Shown here piece by piece: positions 45,103 through 57,880 of a DNA stretch of 64,000 bases. Both the position numbers and the translations under genes were made by a program. Under the pieces are notes generated by a model. The model had not been told where the DNA came from. It did no database searches and saw only the letters and a list, made by a program, of their open reading frames with translations. How positions within the stretch are numbered: the first letter of the stretch is position 1; every line of letters starts with the position of its first letter. Source of the stretch: Congeria kusceri (lineage: Eukaryota; Mollusca; Bivalvia; Myida; Dreissenidae); assembly GCA_027627225.1 (NCBI GenBank), contig JAPFQT010000087.1, forward strand, positions 789,001-853,000, written 5' to 3'.

Positions 45103-45403
45103 GTAGGATCGTATTTTTCACAAAGCATATTTTTCACACATCTGCGAAGAATATGTTCTCATTTTGACACATGTTTAAGTGTGAAGAATGTGATGGGCCC
45201 AAAACGGGATTTGCGTGAGGAACACAGACGAAAATGATTTAAGTGCTTATCAAAAACTGGATGCAGTCACAAACTGAACAGAAAATGTGAAGAATAAAAC
45301 TGAGATGTGTGAAGAAAAAGATCTAAAAGTTCTCACCTGTGGATAATGAGATCCTATTTTTTACAGGTGTGATAAATATTACTTGTGAAAAATGTGGTCC
45401 TAC
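45103..45403. mobile_element. MITE with ~20-bp terminal inverted repeats
   Basis: The left end, gtaggatcgtatttttcaca, and the right end, whose reverse complement is gtaggaccacatttttcaca, match at 17 of 20 positions. The interior is rich in tgtgaagaa-type motifs. It encodes no transposase. It lies about 280 bp before the 48-bp array. Confidence 0.75.
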
Positions 45404-45681
45404 AAAGCAATTAACATATACATGCTCGACCGGCATGTTGTTAATGTAAGAAATGTAGTCTACACTCGTGTAATATGCATCATGAATATAGTGCAATGCT
45501 AATAAATAATTTTTATACTTTTTGCGCTCTTCAGATTCGACTGCAGATTAAACGGGCGATGGATGTTTACGGACAGAAATTAGCCCCAAAGCATAATACT
45601 TCACAATGAAATTCCATGTATTAAAGTTCGTGTCTTTGCCTGCCCGCATCATATGACGGGGTTGCGGTTCGACGGTCCGCC
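45404..45681. other. Unique flank of the 48-bp array
   Basis: AT-rich except for the last 40 bp (gacggggttgcggttcgacg). No gene seen. Confidence 0.45.
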
Positions 45682-46189
45682 GGCTATTGTGTACCCACTG
45701 CACGGACATATGTAGTGTATCTGAATGGCTAGAATTGTGTCCCCACTGCACGGACCTAGGGAGTGTATCTGAATGGCTAGAACTGTGTCCCCACTGCACG
45801 GACCTAGGGAGTATATCTGTATGGCTAGATTTGTGTCCTCACTGCACGGACCTAGGGAGTGTTTCTGAAAGGCTAGAATAGTGTCCCCACTGCACGGACC
45901 CAGGGAGTGTACCTGAATGGCTAGAATTGTGTCCCCACTGCACGGACCTAGGGAGTGTATCTGAATGGCTAGAATTGTGTCCCCACTGCACGGACCTAGA
46001 GAGTGTATCTGAATGGCTAGAATTGTGTCCCCACTGCACGGACCTAGGGAGTGTATCTGCATGGCTAGAATTGTGTCCCCACTGCACGGACCTAGAGAGT
46101 GTTTCTGAATGGCTAGAATTGTGTCCCCATTGCACGGACCTAGAGAGTGTATCTGAATGGCTAGAATTGTGACCCCACTGCACGGACCT

Positions 46190-49100
46190 ATGGAGTATAT
46201 CTGATGGCTAGAATTGTGTCCCCACTGCACGGACCTAGGGAGTGTATCTGAATGGCTAGAATTGTGTCCCCACTGCACGGACCTCGAGAGTGTATCTGAT
46301 GGTTAGAATTGTGTCCCCACTGCACGGACCTAGGGAGAGTATCAGAATGGATAGAATTGTGTCCCAACTGCACGGACCTAGGGAGTGTTTCTGAACGGCT
46401 AGAATTGTGTCCCCACTGCACGGACCTAGAGAGTGTATCTGAATGGCTAGAATTGTGTCCTCACTGCACGGACCTAGGGAGGGTATCTGAATGGCTAGAA
46501 TTGTGTCCCAACTGCACGGACCTAGGGAGTGTATCAGAATGGCTAGAATTGTGTCCCCACTGCACGGACCTAGAGAGTGTATCTGAATGGCTAGAATTGC
46601 GTCCCCACTGCACGGACCTAGGGAGTGTATCTGGATGGCTAGAATTGTGTACCCACTGCACGGACCTAGGGAGTGTTTCTGAATGGCTAGAATTGTGTCC
46701 CCACTGCACGGACCTAGGGAGTGTATCTGAATGGCTAGAATTGTGTCCCCACTGCACGGACCCAGGGAGTGTATCTGAATGGCTAGAATTGTGTCCTCAC
46801 TGCACGGACCTAGGGAGTGTTTCTGAATGGCTAGAATTGTGTCCTCACTGCACGGACCCAGAGAGTGTATCTGATTGGCTAGAATTGTGTCCTCACTGCA
46901 CGGACCTAAGGAGTGTATCTGATTGGCTAGAATTGTGTCACAACTGCACGGACCCAGAGAGTGTATCTGAATGGCTAGAATTGTGTCCCCACTACATGGA
47001 ACCAGAGATTGTATCTGAATGGCTAGAATTGTGTCCCCACAGCACGGACCCAGGGAAGGTATCTGAATGACTAGAATAGTGTCCTAACTGCACGGACCTA
47101 GAGAGTGTATCTGAATGGCTAGAATTGTGTCCTCACTGCACAAACCTAGGGAGTGTATCTGAATGGCTAGAATTGTGTCGCCACTCCACGGACCTAGGGA
47201 GTGTATTTGAACGGCTAGAATTGTGTCCCCACTGCACGGACCTGGAGAGTGTATCTGAATGGCTAGAATAGTATCCCCACTGCACGGACCTAGGGAGTGT
47301 AACTGAATGGCTAGAATTGTGTCCCCACTGCACGGACCTAGGGAGTGCATCTGAATGGCTAGAATTGTGTCCCCACTGCACGGACCTAGAGAGTGTTTCT
47401 GATTGGCTAGAATTGTGTCCCCACTGCACGGACCTAGGGAGTGTATCTCAAAGGCTAGAATTGTGTCCTCACTGTAGGGACCATGGGAGTGTATCTGATT
47501 GCAAGAATTGTGTCACCACTGCACGGACCTAGGGATAGTATCTGAATGGCTAGAATTGTGTCCCCACTGCACGGACCTAGAGAGTGTATCTGAATGGCTG
47601 GAAATGTGTACCCACTGTACGGACATAGGGAGTGTATCTGAATGGCTAGAATTGTGTCCTCACTGCACGGACCCAGGGAGAGTTTCTGAATGGCTAGAAT
47701 TGTGTCCCAACTGCACGGACCTAGGGAGAGTTTCTGAATGGCTAGAATTGTGTCCCCACTGCACGGACCTAGGGAGTGCATCTGAATGGCTAGAATTGTG
47801 TCCCCACTGCACGGACCTAGGGAGTGTATCTGAATGGCTAGAATTGTGTACCCACTGCACGGACCTAGAGAGTGTATCTGAATGGCTAGAAATGTGTCCC
47901 CACTGCACGGACCGAGTGAGTGTATCTGGATGGCTAGAATAGTGTCCCAACTGCACGGACCTATGGAGTGTATCTGCATGGCTAGAATTGTGTCCTCACT
48001 GCACGGACCTAGGGAGTGTATCTGAATGGCTAGAATTGTGTCCCCACTGCACGGACCTAGGGAGTGTTTCTGAATGGCTAGAATTGTGTCGCCACTGCAC
48101 GGACCTAGGGAGTGTATCTGAATGGCTAGAATTGTGTCCCCACTGCACGGACCTGGAGAGTGTATCTCTATGGCTAGAATAGTATCCCCACTGCACGGAC
48201 CTAGGGAGTGTATCTGTATGGCTAGAATTGTGTCCCCACTGCACGGACCTAGGGAGTGTATCTGAATGGCTAGAATTGTGTCCCCACTGCACAGACCTCG
48301 AGAGTGTATCTGATGGTTAGAATTGTGTCCCCACTGCATGGACATAGGGAGTGTTTCTGAACGGCTAGAATTGTGTCCCCACTGCACGGACCTAGAGAGT
48401 GTTTCTGAATGGCTAGAATTGTGTCCTCACTGCACAGACCTAGGGAGTGTATCTGAATGGCTAGAATTGTGTCCTCACTGCAAGGACCTAAGGAGTGTAT
48501 CTGAATGGCTAGAATTGTGTCCCCACTGTACGGACATAGGGAGTGTATCTGAATGGCTAGAATTGTGTCCCCACTGTACGGACCCAGGGAGTGTATCTGA
48601 ATGGCTAGATTTGTGTCCCCAATGAACGGACCCAGTGAGTGTATCTGATTGGCTAGAATAGTGTCCCCACTGCAGGGACCTAGGGAGTGTATCTGAATGG
48701 CTAGAATTTGTCCCCACTGTACGGACATAGGGAGGGTATCGGATTGGCTAGAATTGAGTCCTCACTGCACGGACCTAGAGAGTGTATCTGATGGCTATAC
48801 TAGTGTCCCCACTGCACTGACATAGGGAGTGTATCAGTATGGCTAGAAATGTGTCCCCACTGCACGGACCCAGGGAGTGTATCTGAATGGCTAGAATTGT
48901 GTCCGCACTGCACGGACCTAGGGAGTGTATCTGAATGGCTAGAATAGTGTCCCAACGGCACGGACCCAGGGAGTGTATCTGAATGGCTAGAATAGTGTCC
49001 CCAAGGCACGGACCTAGAGAGTGTTTCTGAATGGCTAAAATATTGTCCCAACTGCACGGACCCAGGGAGTGTATATGAATAGCTAGAATTGTGTCCCCAC

Positions 49101-49873
49101 TGCACGGACCCAGGGAGAGTATCTGATTGGCTAGAATTGTGTCCCCACTGCACGGATCCAGGGAGTGTATCTGGATGGCTAGAATTGAGTCCCCACTGCA
49201 CGGACACAGGGAGTATATCTGGATGGCTAGAATAGTGTCCCAACTGCACGGACCTAGGGAGTGTTTCTGAATGGCTAGAATGGTGTCCTCACTGCACGGA
49301 CCTAGAGAGTGTATCTGAATGGCTAGAATTGTGTCCCAACTGCACGGACCTAGGGAGTGTATCTGAATGGCTAGAATTGTGTCCCCACTGCACGGACCTA
49401 GAGAGTGTATCTGCATGGATAGAATTGTGTCCCCACTGCACGGACCTAGGGAGTGTATCTGAATGGCTAGAATTGTGTCCCCACTGCACGGACCTAGAGA
49501 TAGTATCTGAATGGCTAGAATTGTGTCCCCATTGCACGGACCTAGAGAGTGTATCTGATTGGCTAGAATTGTGTCCCCACTGCACGTACCTATGGAGTGT
49601 ATCTGAATGGATAGAATTGTGTCCTCACTGCACGGACCCAGGGAGTGTATCTGAATGGCTAGAATTGTGTCCTCACTGCACGGACCTAGAGAGTGTATAT
49701 GGATGGCTAGAATTGTGTCCCAACTGCACGGACCTAGGGAGTGTATCTGAATGGCTAGAATTGTGTCCCCACTGCACGGACCTAGAGAGTGTATCTGATT
49801 GGCTAGAATTGTGTCCCCACTGCACGGACCTGGAGAGTGTATCTGGATGGCTAGAATTGTGTCTCAACTTCAT
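46190..49873. repeat. Higher-order block I of the 48-bp array
   Basis: The variant order in this segment recurs at 51367-54950 with an offset of 5.18 kb at the left and 5.08 kb at the right. The offset change of about two units reflects units gained or lost. Diagnostic rare variants include gatggctatactagtgtc (48788), tagaatttgtccc (48703) and ggctaaaatattgtccc (49033). Confidence 0.8.
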
Positions 49874-51366
49874 GGACCCAGGGAAGGTATCTGAATGGCT
49901 AGAATTGTGTCCTCACTGTAGGGACCTAGGGAGTGTATCTGAATGGCTAGAATTGTGTCCCCACTGCACGGACCTAGAGATAGTATCTGAATGGCTAGAA
50001 TTGTGTCCCCACTGCACGGACCTAGAGACTGTATCTGAATGGCTGGAAATGTGTACCCACTGTACGGACATAGGGAGTGTATCTGAATGGCTAGAATTGT
50101 GTCCTCACTGCACGGACCCAGGGAGAGTTTCTGAATGGCTAGAATTGTGTCTCAACTGCACGGACCTAGGGAGAGTATCTGAATGGCTAGAATTGTGTCC
50201 CCACTGCACGGACCTAGAGAGTGTATCTGCATGGCTAGAATTGTGTCCCCACTGCATGGACCTAGGGAGTGTATCTGAATGGCTAGAATTGTGTCCCAAC
50301 AGCACGGACCTAGGGAGTGTATCTGATTGGCTAGAATTGTGTCCCCACTGCACGGACCTAGAGAGTGTATCTGTATTGCTAGAATTGTGTCCTCACTGCA
50401 CTGACCTAGGGAGTGTATCTGAATGGCGAGATTTGTGTCCCCACTGCACGGACCTAGGGAGTGTATCTGATTGGCTTGAATTGTGTCCTCACTGCACGGA
50501 CCTAGGGGTGTATCTGAACGACTAGAATTGTGTCCCCACTGCACGGACCTAGAGAGTGTATCTGAATGGCTAGAATAGTGTCCTCACTGTACGGACCTCG
50601 AGAGTGTATCTGAATGGATAGAATTGTGTCCTCACTGCACGGACCTAGGTAGTGTGTGTGAATGGCTAGAATTGTGTCCTCACTGCACGGACCTAGGGAG
50701 TGTATCTGGATGGCTAGAATAGTGTCCCAGCTGCACGGACCTAGGGATTGTATCTCAAAGGCTAGAATTGTGTCCTCACTGTAGGGACCTAGGGAGTGTA
50801 TCTGAATGGCTAGAATTGTGTCCCCACTGCACGGACCTAGGGATTGTATCTGAATGGCTAGAATTGTGTCCCCACTGCACGGACCTAGAGAGTGTATCTG
50901 AATGGCTGGAAATGTGTACCCACTGTACGGACATAGGGAGTGTATCTGAATGGCTAGAATTGTGTCCTCACTGCACGGACCCAGGGAGAGTTTCTGAATG
51001 GCTAGAATAGTGTCCCAACTGCACGGACCTAGGGAGAGTATCTGAATGGCTAGAATTGTGTCCCCACTGCACGGACCTAGGGAGTGCATCTGAATGGCTA
51101 GAATTGTGTCCCCACTACACGGACCTAGTGAGTGTATCTGAATGGCTAGAATTGTGTACCCACCGCAAGGAACTAGAGAGTGTATCTGAATGGCTAGAAT
51201 TGTGTCCCCACTGCACGGACCTAGGGAGTGTATCTGCATGGCTAGAATTGTGTCCCCACTGCACGGACCTAGAGAGTGTTTCTGAATGGCTAGAATTGTG
51301 TCCCCATTGCACGGACCTAGAGAGTGTATCTGCATGGCTAGAATTGTGTCCCCACTGCACGGACCT

Positions 51367-54300
51367 ATAGAGTATATCTGATGGCTAGAATTGTGTCCCC
51401 ACTGCACGGACCTAGGGAGTGTATCTGAATGGCTAGAATTGTGTCCCCACTGCACGGACCTCGAGAGTGTATCTGATGGTTAGAATTGTGTCCCCACTGC
51501 ACGGACCTAGGGAGAGTATCAGAATGGATAGAATTGTGTCCCAACTGCACGGACCTAGGGAGTGTTTCTGAACGGCTAGAATTGTGTCCCCACTGCACGG
51601 ACCTAGAGAGTGTATCTGAATGGCTAGAATTGTGTCCTCACTGCACGGACCTAGGGAGGGTATCTGAATGGCTAGAATTGTGTCCCCACTGCACGGACCT
51701 AGGGAGTGCATCTGGATGGCTAGAATTGTGTACCCACTGCACGGACCTAGGGAGTGTTTCTGAATGGCTAGAATTGTGTCCCCACTGCACGGACCTAGGG
51801 AGTGTATCTGAATGGCTAGAATTGTGTCCCCACTGCACGGACCCAGGGAGTGTATCTGTATGGCTAGAATTGTGTCCTCACTGCACGGACCTAGGGAGTG
51901 TTTCTGAATGGCTAGAATTGTGTCCTCACTGCACGGACCCAGAGAGTGTATCTGATTGGCTAGAATTGTGTCCTTACTGCACGGACCTAAGGAGTGTATC
52001 GGATTTGCTAGAATTGTGTCACAACTGCACGGACCCAGAGAGTGTATCTGAATGGCTAGAATTGTGTCCCCACTACATGGAACCAGAGATTGTATCTGAA
52101 TGGCTAGAATTGTGTCCCCACAGCACGGACCCAGGGAAGGTATCTGAATGACTAGAATAGTGTCCTCACTGCACGGATCTAGAGAGTGTATCTGAATGGC
52201 TAGAATTGTGTCCTCACTGCACAAACCTAGGGAGTGTATCTGAATGGCTAGAATTGTGTCGCCACTCCACGGACCTAGGGAGTGTATCTGAACGGCTAGA
52301 ATTGTGTCCCCACTGCACGGACCTGGAGAGTGTATCTGAATGGCTAGAATAGTATCCCCACTGCACGGACCTAGGGAGTGTATCTGAATGGCTAGAATTG
52401 TGTCCCCACTGCACGGACCTAGGGAGTGCATCTGAATGGCTAGAATTGTGTCCCCACTGCACGGACCTAGAGAGTGTTTCTGATTGGCTAGAATTGTGTC
52501 CCCACTGCACGGACCTAGGGAGTGTATCTCAAAGGCTAGAATTGTGTCCTCACTGTAGGGAACATGGGAGTGTATCTGATTGCAAGAATTGTGTCACCAC
52601 TGCACGGACCTAGGGATAGTATCTGAATGGCTAGAATTGTGTCCCCACTGCACGGACCTAGAGAGTGTATCTGAATGGCTGGAAATGTGTACCCACTGTA
52701 CGGACATAGGGAGTGTATCTGAATGGCTAGAATTGTGTCCTCACTGCACGGACCTAGGGAGAGTTTCTGAATGGCTAGAATTGTGTCCCAACTGCACGGA
52801 CCTAGGGAGAGTTTCTGAATGGCTAGAATTGTGTCCCCACTGCACGGACCTAGGAGTGCATCTGAATGGCTAGAATTGTGTCCCCACTGCACGGACCTAG
52901 GGAGTGTATCTGAATGGCTAGAATTGTGTACCCACTGCACGGACCTAGAGAGTGTATCTGAATGGCTAGAATTGTGTCCCCACTGCACGGACCGAGTGAG
53001 TGTATCTGGATGGCTAGAATAGTGTCCCAACTGCACGGACCTAGGGAGTGTATCTGCATGGCTAGAATTGTGTCCTCACTGCACGGACCTAGGGAGTGTA
53101 TCTGAATGGCTAGAATTGTGTCCCCACTGCACGGACCTAGGGAGTGTTTCTGAATGGCTAGAATTGTGTCGCCACTGCACGGACCTAGGGAGTGTATCTG
53201 AATGGCTAGAATTGTGTCCCCACTGCACGGACCTGGAGAGTGTATCTGTATGGCTAGAATAGTATCCCCACTGCACGGACCGAGGGAGTGTATCTGTATG
53301 GCTAGAATTGTGTCCCCACTGCACGGACCTAGGGAGTGTATCTGAATGGCTAGAATTGTGTCCCCACTGCACAGACCTCGAGAGTGTATCTGATGGTTAG
53401 AATTGTGTCCCCACTGCATGGACATAAGGAGTGTTTCTGAACGGCTAGAATTGTGTCCCCACTGCACGGACCTAGAGAGTGTTTCTGAATGGCTAGAATT
53501 GTGTCCTCACTGCACAGACCTAGGGAGTGTATCTGAATGGCTAGAATTGTGTCCTCACTGCAAGGACCTAAGGAGTGTATCTGAATGGCTAGAATTGTGT
53601 CCCCACTGTACGGACATAGGGAGTGTATCTGAATGGCTAGAATTGTGTCCCCACTGTACGGACCCAGGGAGTGTATCTGAATGGCTAGGATTGTGTCCCC
53701 ACTGTACGGACCCAGTGAATGTATCTGATTGGCTAGAATAGTGTCCCCACTGCAGGGACCTAGGGAGTGTATCTGAATGGCTAGAATTTGTCCCCACTGT
53801 ACGGACATAGGGAGGGTATCGGATTGGCTAGAATTGAGTCCTCACTGCACGGACCTAGAGAGTGTATCTGATGGCTATACTAGTGTCCCCACTGCACTGA
53901 CATAGGGAGTGTATCAGTATGGCTAGAAATGTGTCCCCACTGCACGGACCCAGGGAGTGTATCTGAATGGCTAGAATTGTGTCCGCACTGCACGGACCTA
54001 GGGAGTGTATCTGAATGGCTAGAATAGTGTCCCAACGGCACGGACCCAGGGAGTGTATCTGAATGGCTAGAATAGTGTCCCCAAGGCACGGACCTAGAGA
54101 GTGTTTCTGAATGGCTAAAATATTGTCCCAACTGCACGGACCCAGGGAGTTTATATGAATAGCTAGAATTGTGTCCCCACTGCACGGACCCAGGGAGAGT
54201 ATCTGATTGGCTAGAATTGTGTCCCCACTGCACGGATCCAGGGAGTGTATCTGGATGGCTAGAATTGAGTCCCCACTGCACGGACACAGGGAGTGTATCT

Positions 54301-54950
54301 GGATGGCTAGAATAGTGTCCCAACTGCACGGACCTAGGGAGTGTTTCTGAATGGCTAGAATGGTGTCCTCACTGCACGGACCTAGAGAGTGTATCTGAAT
54401 GGCTAGAATTGTGTCCCAACTGCACGGATCTAGGGAGTGTATCTGAATGGCTAGAATTGTGTCCCCACTGCACGGACCTAGAGAGTGTATCTGCATGGAT
54501 AGAATTGTGTCCCCACTGCACGGACCTAGGGAGTGTATCTGAATGGCTAGAATTGTGTCCCCACTGCACGGACCTAGAGAGTGTATCTGGATGGCTAGAA
54601 TTGTGTCCCCATTGCACGGACCTAGAGAGTGTATCTGATTGGCTAGAATTGTGTCCCCACTGCACGTACCTATGGAGTGTATCTGTATGGATAGAATTGT
54701 GTCCTCACTGCACGGACCCAGGGAGTGTATCTGAATGGCTAGAATTGTGTCCTCACTGCACGGACCTAGAGAGTGTATCTGGATGGCTAGAATTGTGTCC
54801 CAACTGCACGGACCTAGGGAGTGTATCTGAATGGCTAGAATTGTGTCCACACTGCACGGACCTAGAGAGTGTATCTGAATGGCTAGAATTGTGTCCCCAC
54901 TGCACGGACCTGGAGAGTGTATCTGGATGGCTAGAATTGTGTCCCAACTT
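51367..54950. repeat. Higher-order block II of the 48-bp array
   Basis: Counterpart of 46190-49873. The same rare variants appear in the same order (gatggctatactagtgtc at 53868, ggctaaaatattgtccc at 54113). Identity is very high by eye. Confidence 0.8.
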
Positions 54951-55799
54951 CACGGACCTAGGGAGTGAATCTGAATCGCTAGAATAGTGTCCCAACTGCA
55001 CGGACCTAGGGAGTGTATCTGAATGGCTAGAATAGTGTCCCAACTGCACGGACCTAGGGAGTGTATCTTATTGGCTAGAATTGTGTCCCCACTGTACTGC
55101 ACGGACCTAGGGAGTGTATCTGATTGGATAGAATTGTGTACTCACCGCACGGACCCAGGGAGTGTATCTGATTGGCTAGAATTGTGTCCTCACTGCACGG
55201 ACCTAGCGAGTGTATCTGGATGGCTAGAATTGTGTCCCCACGACACGGAACTAGGGAGTGTATCTGAATGGCTAGAATAGTGTCCTCACTGCACGGACCT
55301 AGAGAGTGTATCTGGATGGCTAGAATAGTATCCCCACTGCACGGACCTAGGCAGTGTATCAGATTGGCTAGAATTGTGTCCCCACTGCACGGACCTAGGG
55401 AGTGTATCTGAATGGCTAGAATTATGTCCACACTGCACGGACCTCGAGAGTGTAACTGATGGTTAGAATTGTGTCCCCACTGCACGGACCTAGGGAGAGT
55501 ATCTGAATGGCTAGAATTGTGTCCAAACTGCACGGACCGAGTGAGTATTTCTGAACGGTTAGAATTGTGTCCCTACTGCACTGACCTAGAGAGTGTATCT
55601 GAATGGCTAGGATTGTGTCCCCACTGCACGGACCTAGGGAGTGTATCTGAATGGCTAGAACTGTGTCCCCACTGCACGGACCTAGGGAGTATATCTGTAT
55701 GGCTAGATTTGTGTCCTCACTGCACGGACCTAGGGAGTGTTTCTGAATGGCTAGAATAGTGTCCCCACTGCACGGACCCAGGGAGTGTACCTGAATGGC

Positions 55800-57330
55800 T
55801 AGAATTGTGTCCCCACTGCACGGACCTAGGGAGTGTATCTGAATGGCTAGAATTGTGTCCCCACTGCACGGACCTAGGGAGTGTATCTGAATGGCTAGAA
55901 TTGTGTCCGCACTGCACGGACCCAGGGAGTGTATCTGAATGGCTAGAATAGTGTCCCAACGGCACGGACCCAGGGAGTGTATCTGAATGGCTAGAATAGT
56001 GTCCCCAAGGCACGGACCTAGAGAGTGTTTCTGAATGGCTAAAATATTGTCCCAACTGCGCGGACCCAGGGAGTGTATATGAATAGCTAGAATTGTGTCC
56101 CCACTGCACGGACCCAGGGAGAGTATCTGATTGGCTAGAATTGTGTCCCCACTGCACGGATCCAGGGAGTGTATCTGGATGGCTAGAATTGAGTCCCCAC
56201 TGCACGGACACAGGGAGTGTATCAGGATGGCTAGAATAGTGTCCCAACTGCACGGACCTAGGGAGTGTTTCTGAATGGCTAGAATGGTGTCCTCACTGCA
56301 CGGACCTAGAGAGTGTATCTGAATGGCTAGAATTGTGTCCCAACTGCACGGACCTAGGGAGTGTATCTGAATGGCTAGAATTGTGTCCCCACTGCACGGA
56401 CCTAGAGAGTGTATCTGCATGGATAGAATTGTGTCCCCACTGCACGGACCTAGGGAGTGTATCTGAATGGCTAGAATTGTGTCCCCACTGCACGGACCTA
56501 GAGAGTGTATCTGAATGGCTAGAATTGTGTCCCCATTGCACGGACCTAGAGAGTGTATCTGATTGGCTAGAATTGTGTCCCCACTGCACGTACCTATGGA
56601 GTGTATCTGAATGGATAGAATTGTGTCCTCACTGCACGGACCCAGGGAGTGTATCTGAATGGCTAGAATTGTGTCCTCACTGCACGGACCTAGGGAGTGT
56701 ATCTGGATGGCTAGAATTGTGTCCCAACTGCACAGACCTAGGGAGTGTATCTGAATGGCTAGAATTGTGTCCCCACTGCACGGACCTAGAGAGTGTATCT
56801 GAATGGCTAGAATTGTGTCCCCACTGCACGGACCTGGAGAGTGTATCTGGATGGCTAGAATTGTGTCCCAACTTCACGGACCTAGGGAGTGAATCTGAAT
56901 CGCTAGAATAGTGTCCCAACTGCACGGACCTAGGGAGTGTATCTGAATGGCTAGAATAGTGTCCCAACTGCACGGACCTAGGGAGTGTATCTTATTGGCT
57001 AGAATTGTGTCCCCACTGTACTGCACGGACCTAGGGAGTGTATCTGATTGGATAGAATTGTGTACTCACAGCACGGACCCAGGGAGTGTATCTGATTGGC
57101 TAGAATTGTGTCCTCACTGCACGGACCTAGCGAGTGTATCTGGATGGCTGGAATTGTGTCCCCACGACACGGAACTAGGGAGTGTATCTGAATGGCTAGA
57201 ATAGTGTCCTCACTGCACGGACCTAGAGAGTGTATCTGGATGGCTAGAATAGTATCCCCACTGCACGGACCTAGGCAGTGTATCTGAATGGCTAGAATTG
57301 TGTCCCCACTGCACGGACCTCGAGAGTGTA
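55800..57330. repeat. Higher-order block III: 1.92-kb shifted copy
   Basis: Repeats 53876-55406 with an offset of 1924 bp, including the five-base insertion variant cactgtactgcacgg (55092 and 57016). This is a local secondary duplication inside the array. Confidence 0.75.
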
Positions 57331-57880
57331 TCTGATGGTTAGAATTGTGTCCCCACGGCACGGACCTAGGGAGAGTATCTGAATGGCTAGAATTGTGTCC
57401 CAACTGCACGGACCTAGGGAGTGTTTCTGAACGGCTAGAATTGTGTCCCCACTGCACGGACCTAGAGAGTGTATCTGAATGGCTAGAATTGTGTCCACAC
57501 TGTACAGACCCAGGGAGTGTATCTGAATGGCTAGAATTGTGTCCTCACTGCACTGACCTAGGGAGTGTTTCTGAATGGCTAGAATTGTGTCCTCACTGCA
57601 CGGACCCAGAGAGTGTATCTGATTGGCTAGAATTGTGTCCTCACTGCACGGACCTAGGGAGTGTATCTGATTGGCTAGAATTGTGTCCCAATTGCACGGA
57701 CCCAGAGAGTGTATCTGTGTGTCTAGAATTGTGTCCCCACTACATGGAACCAGAGATTGTATCTGAATGGCTAGAATTGTGTCCCCACAGCACGGACCCA
57801 GGGAAGGTATCTGAATGACAAGAATAGTGTCCTCACTGCACGGACCTAGATAGTGTATCTGAATGGCTAGAATTGTGTCC

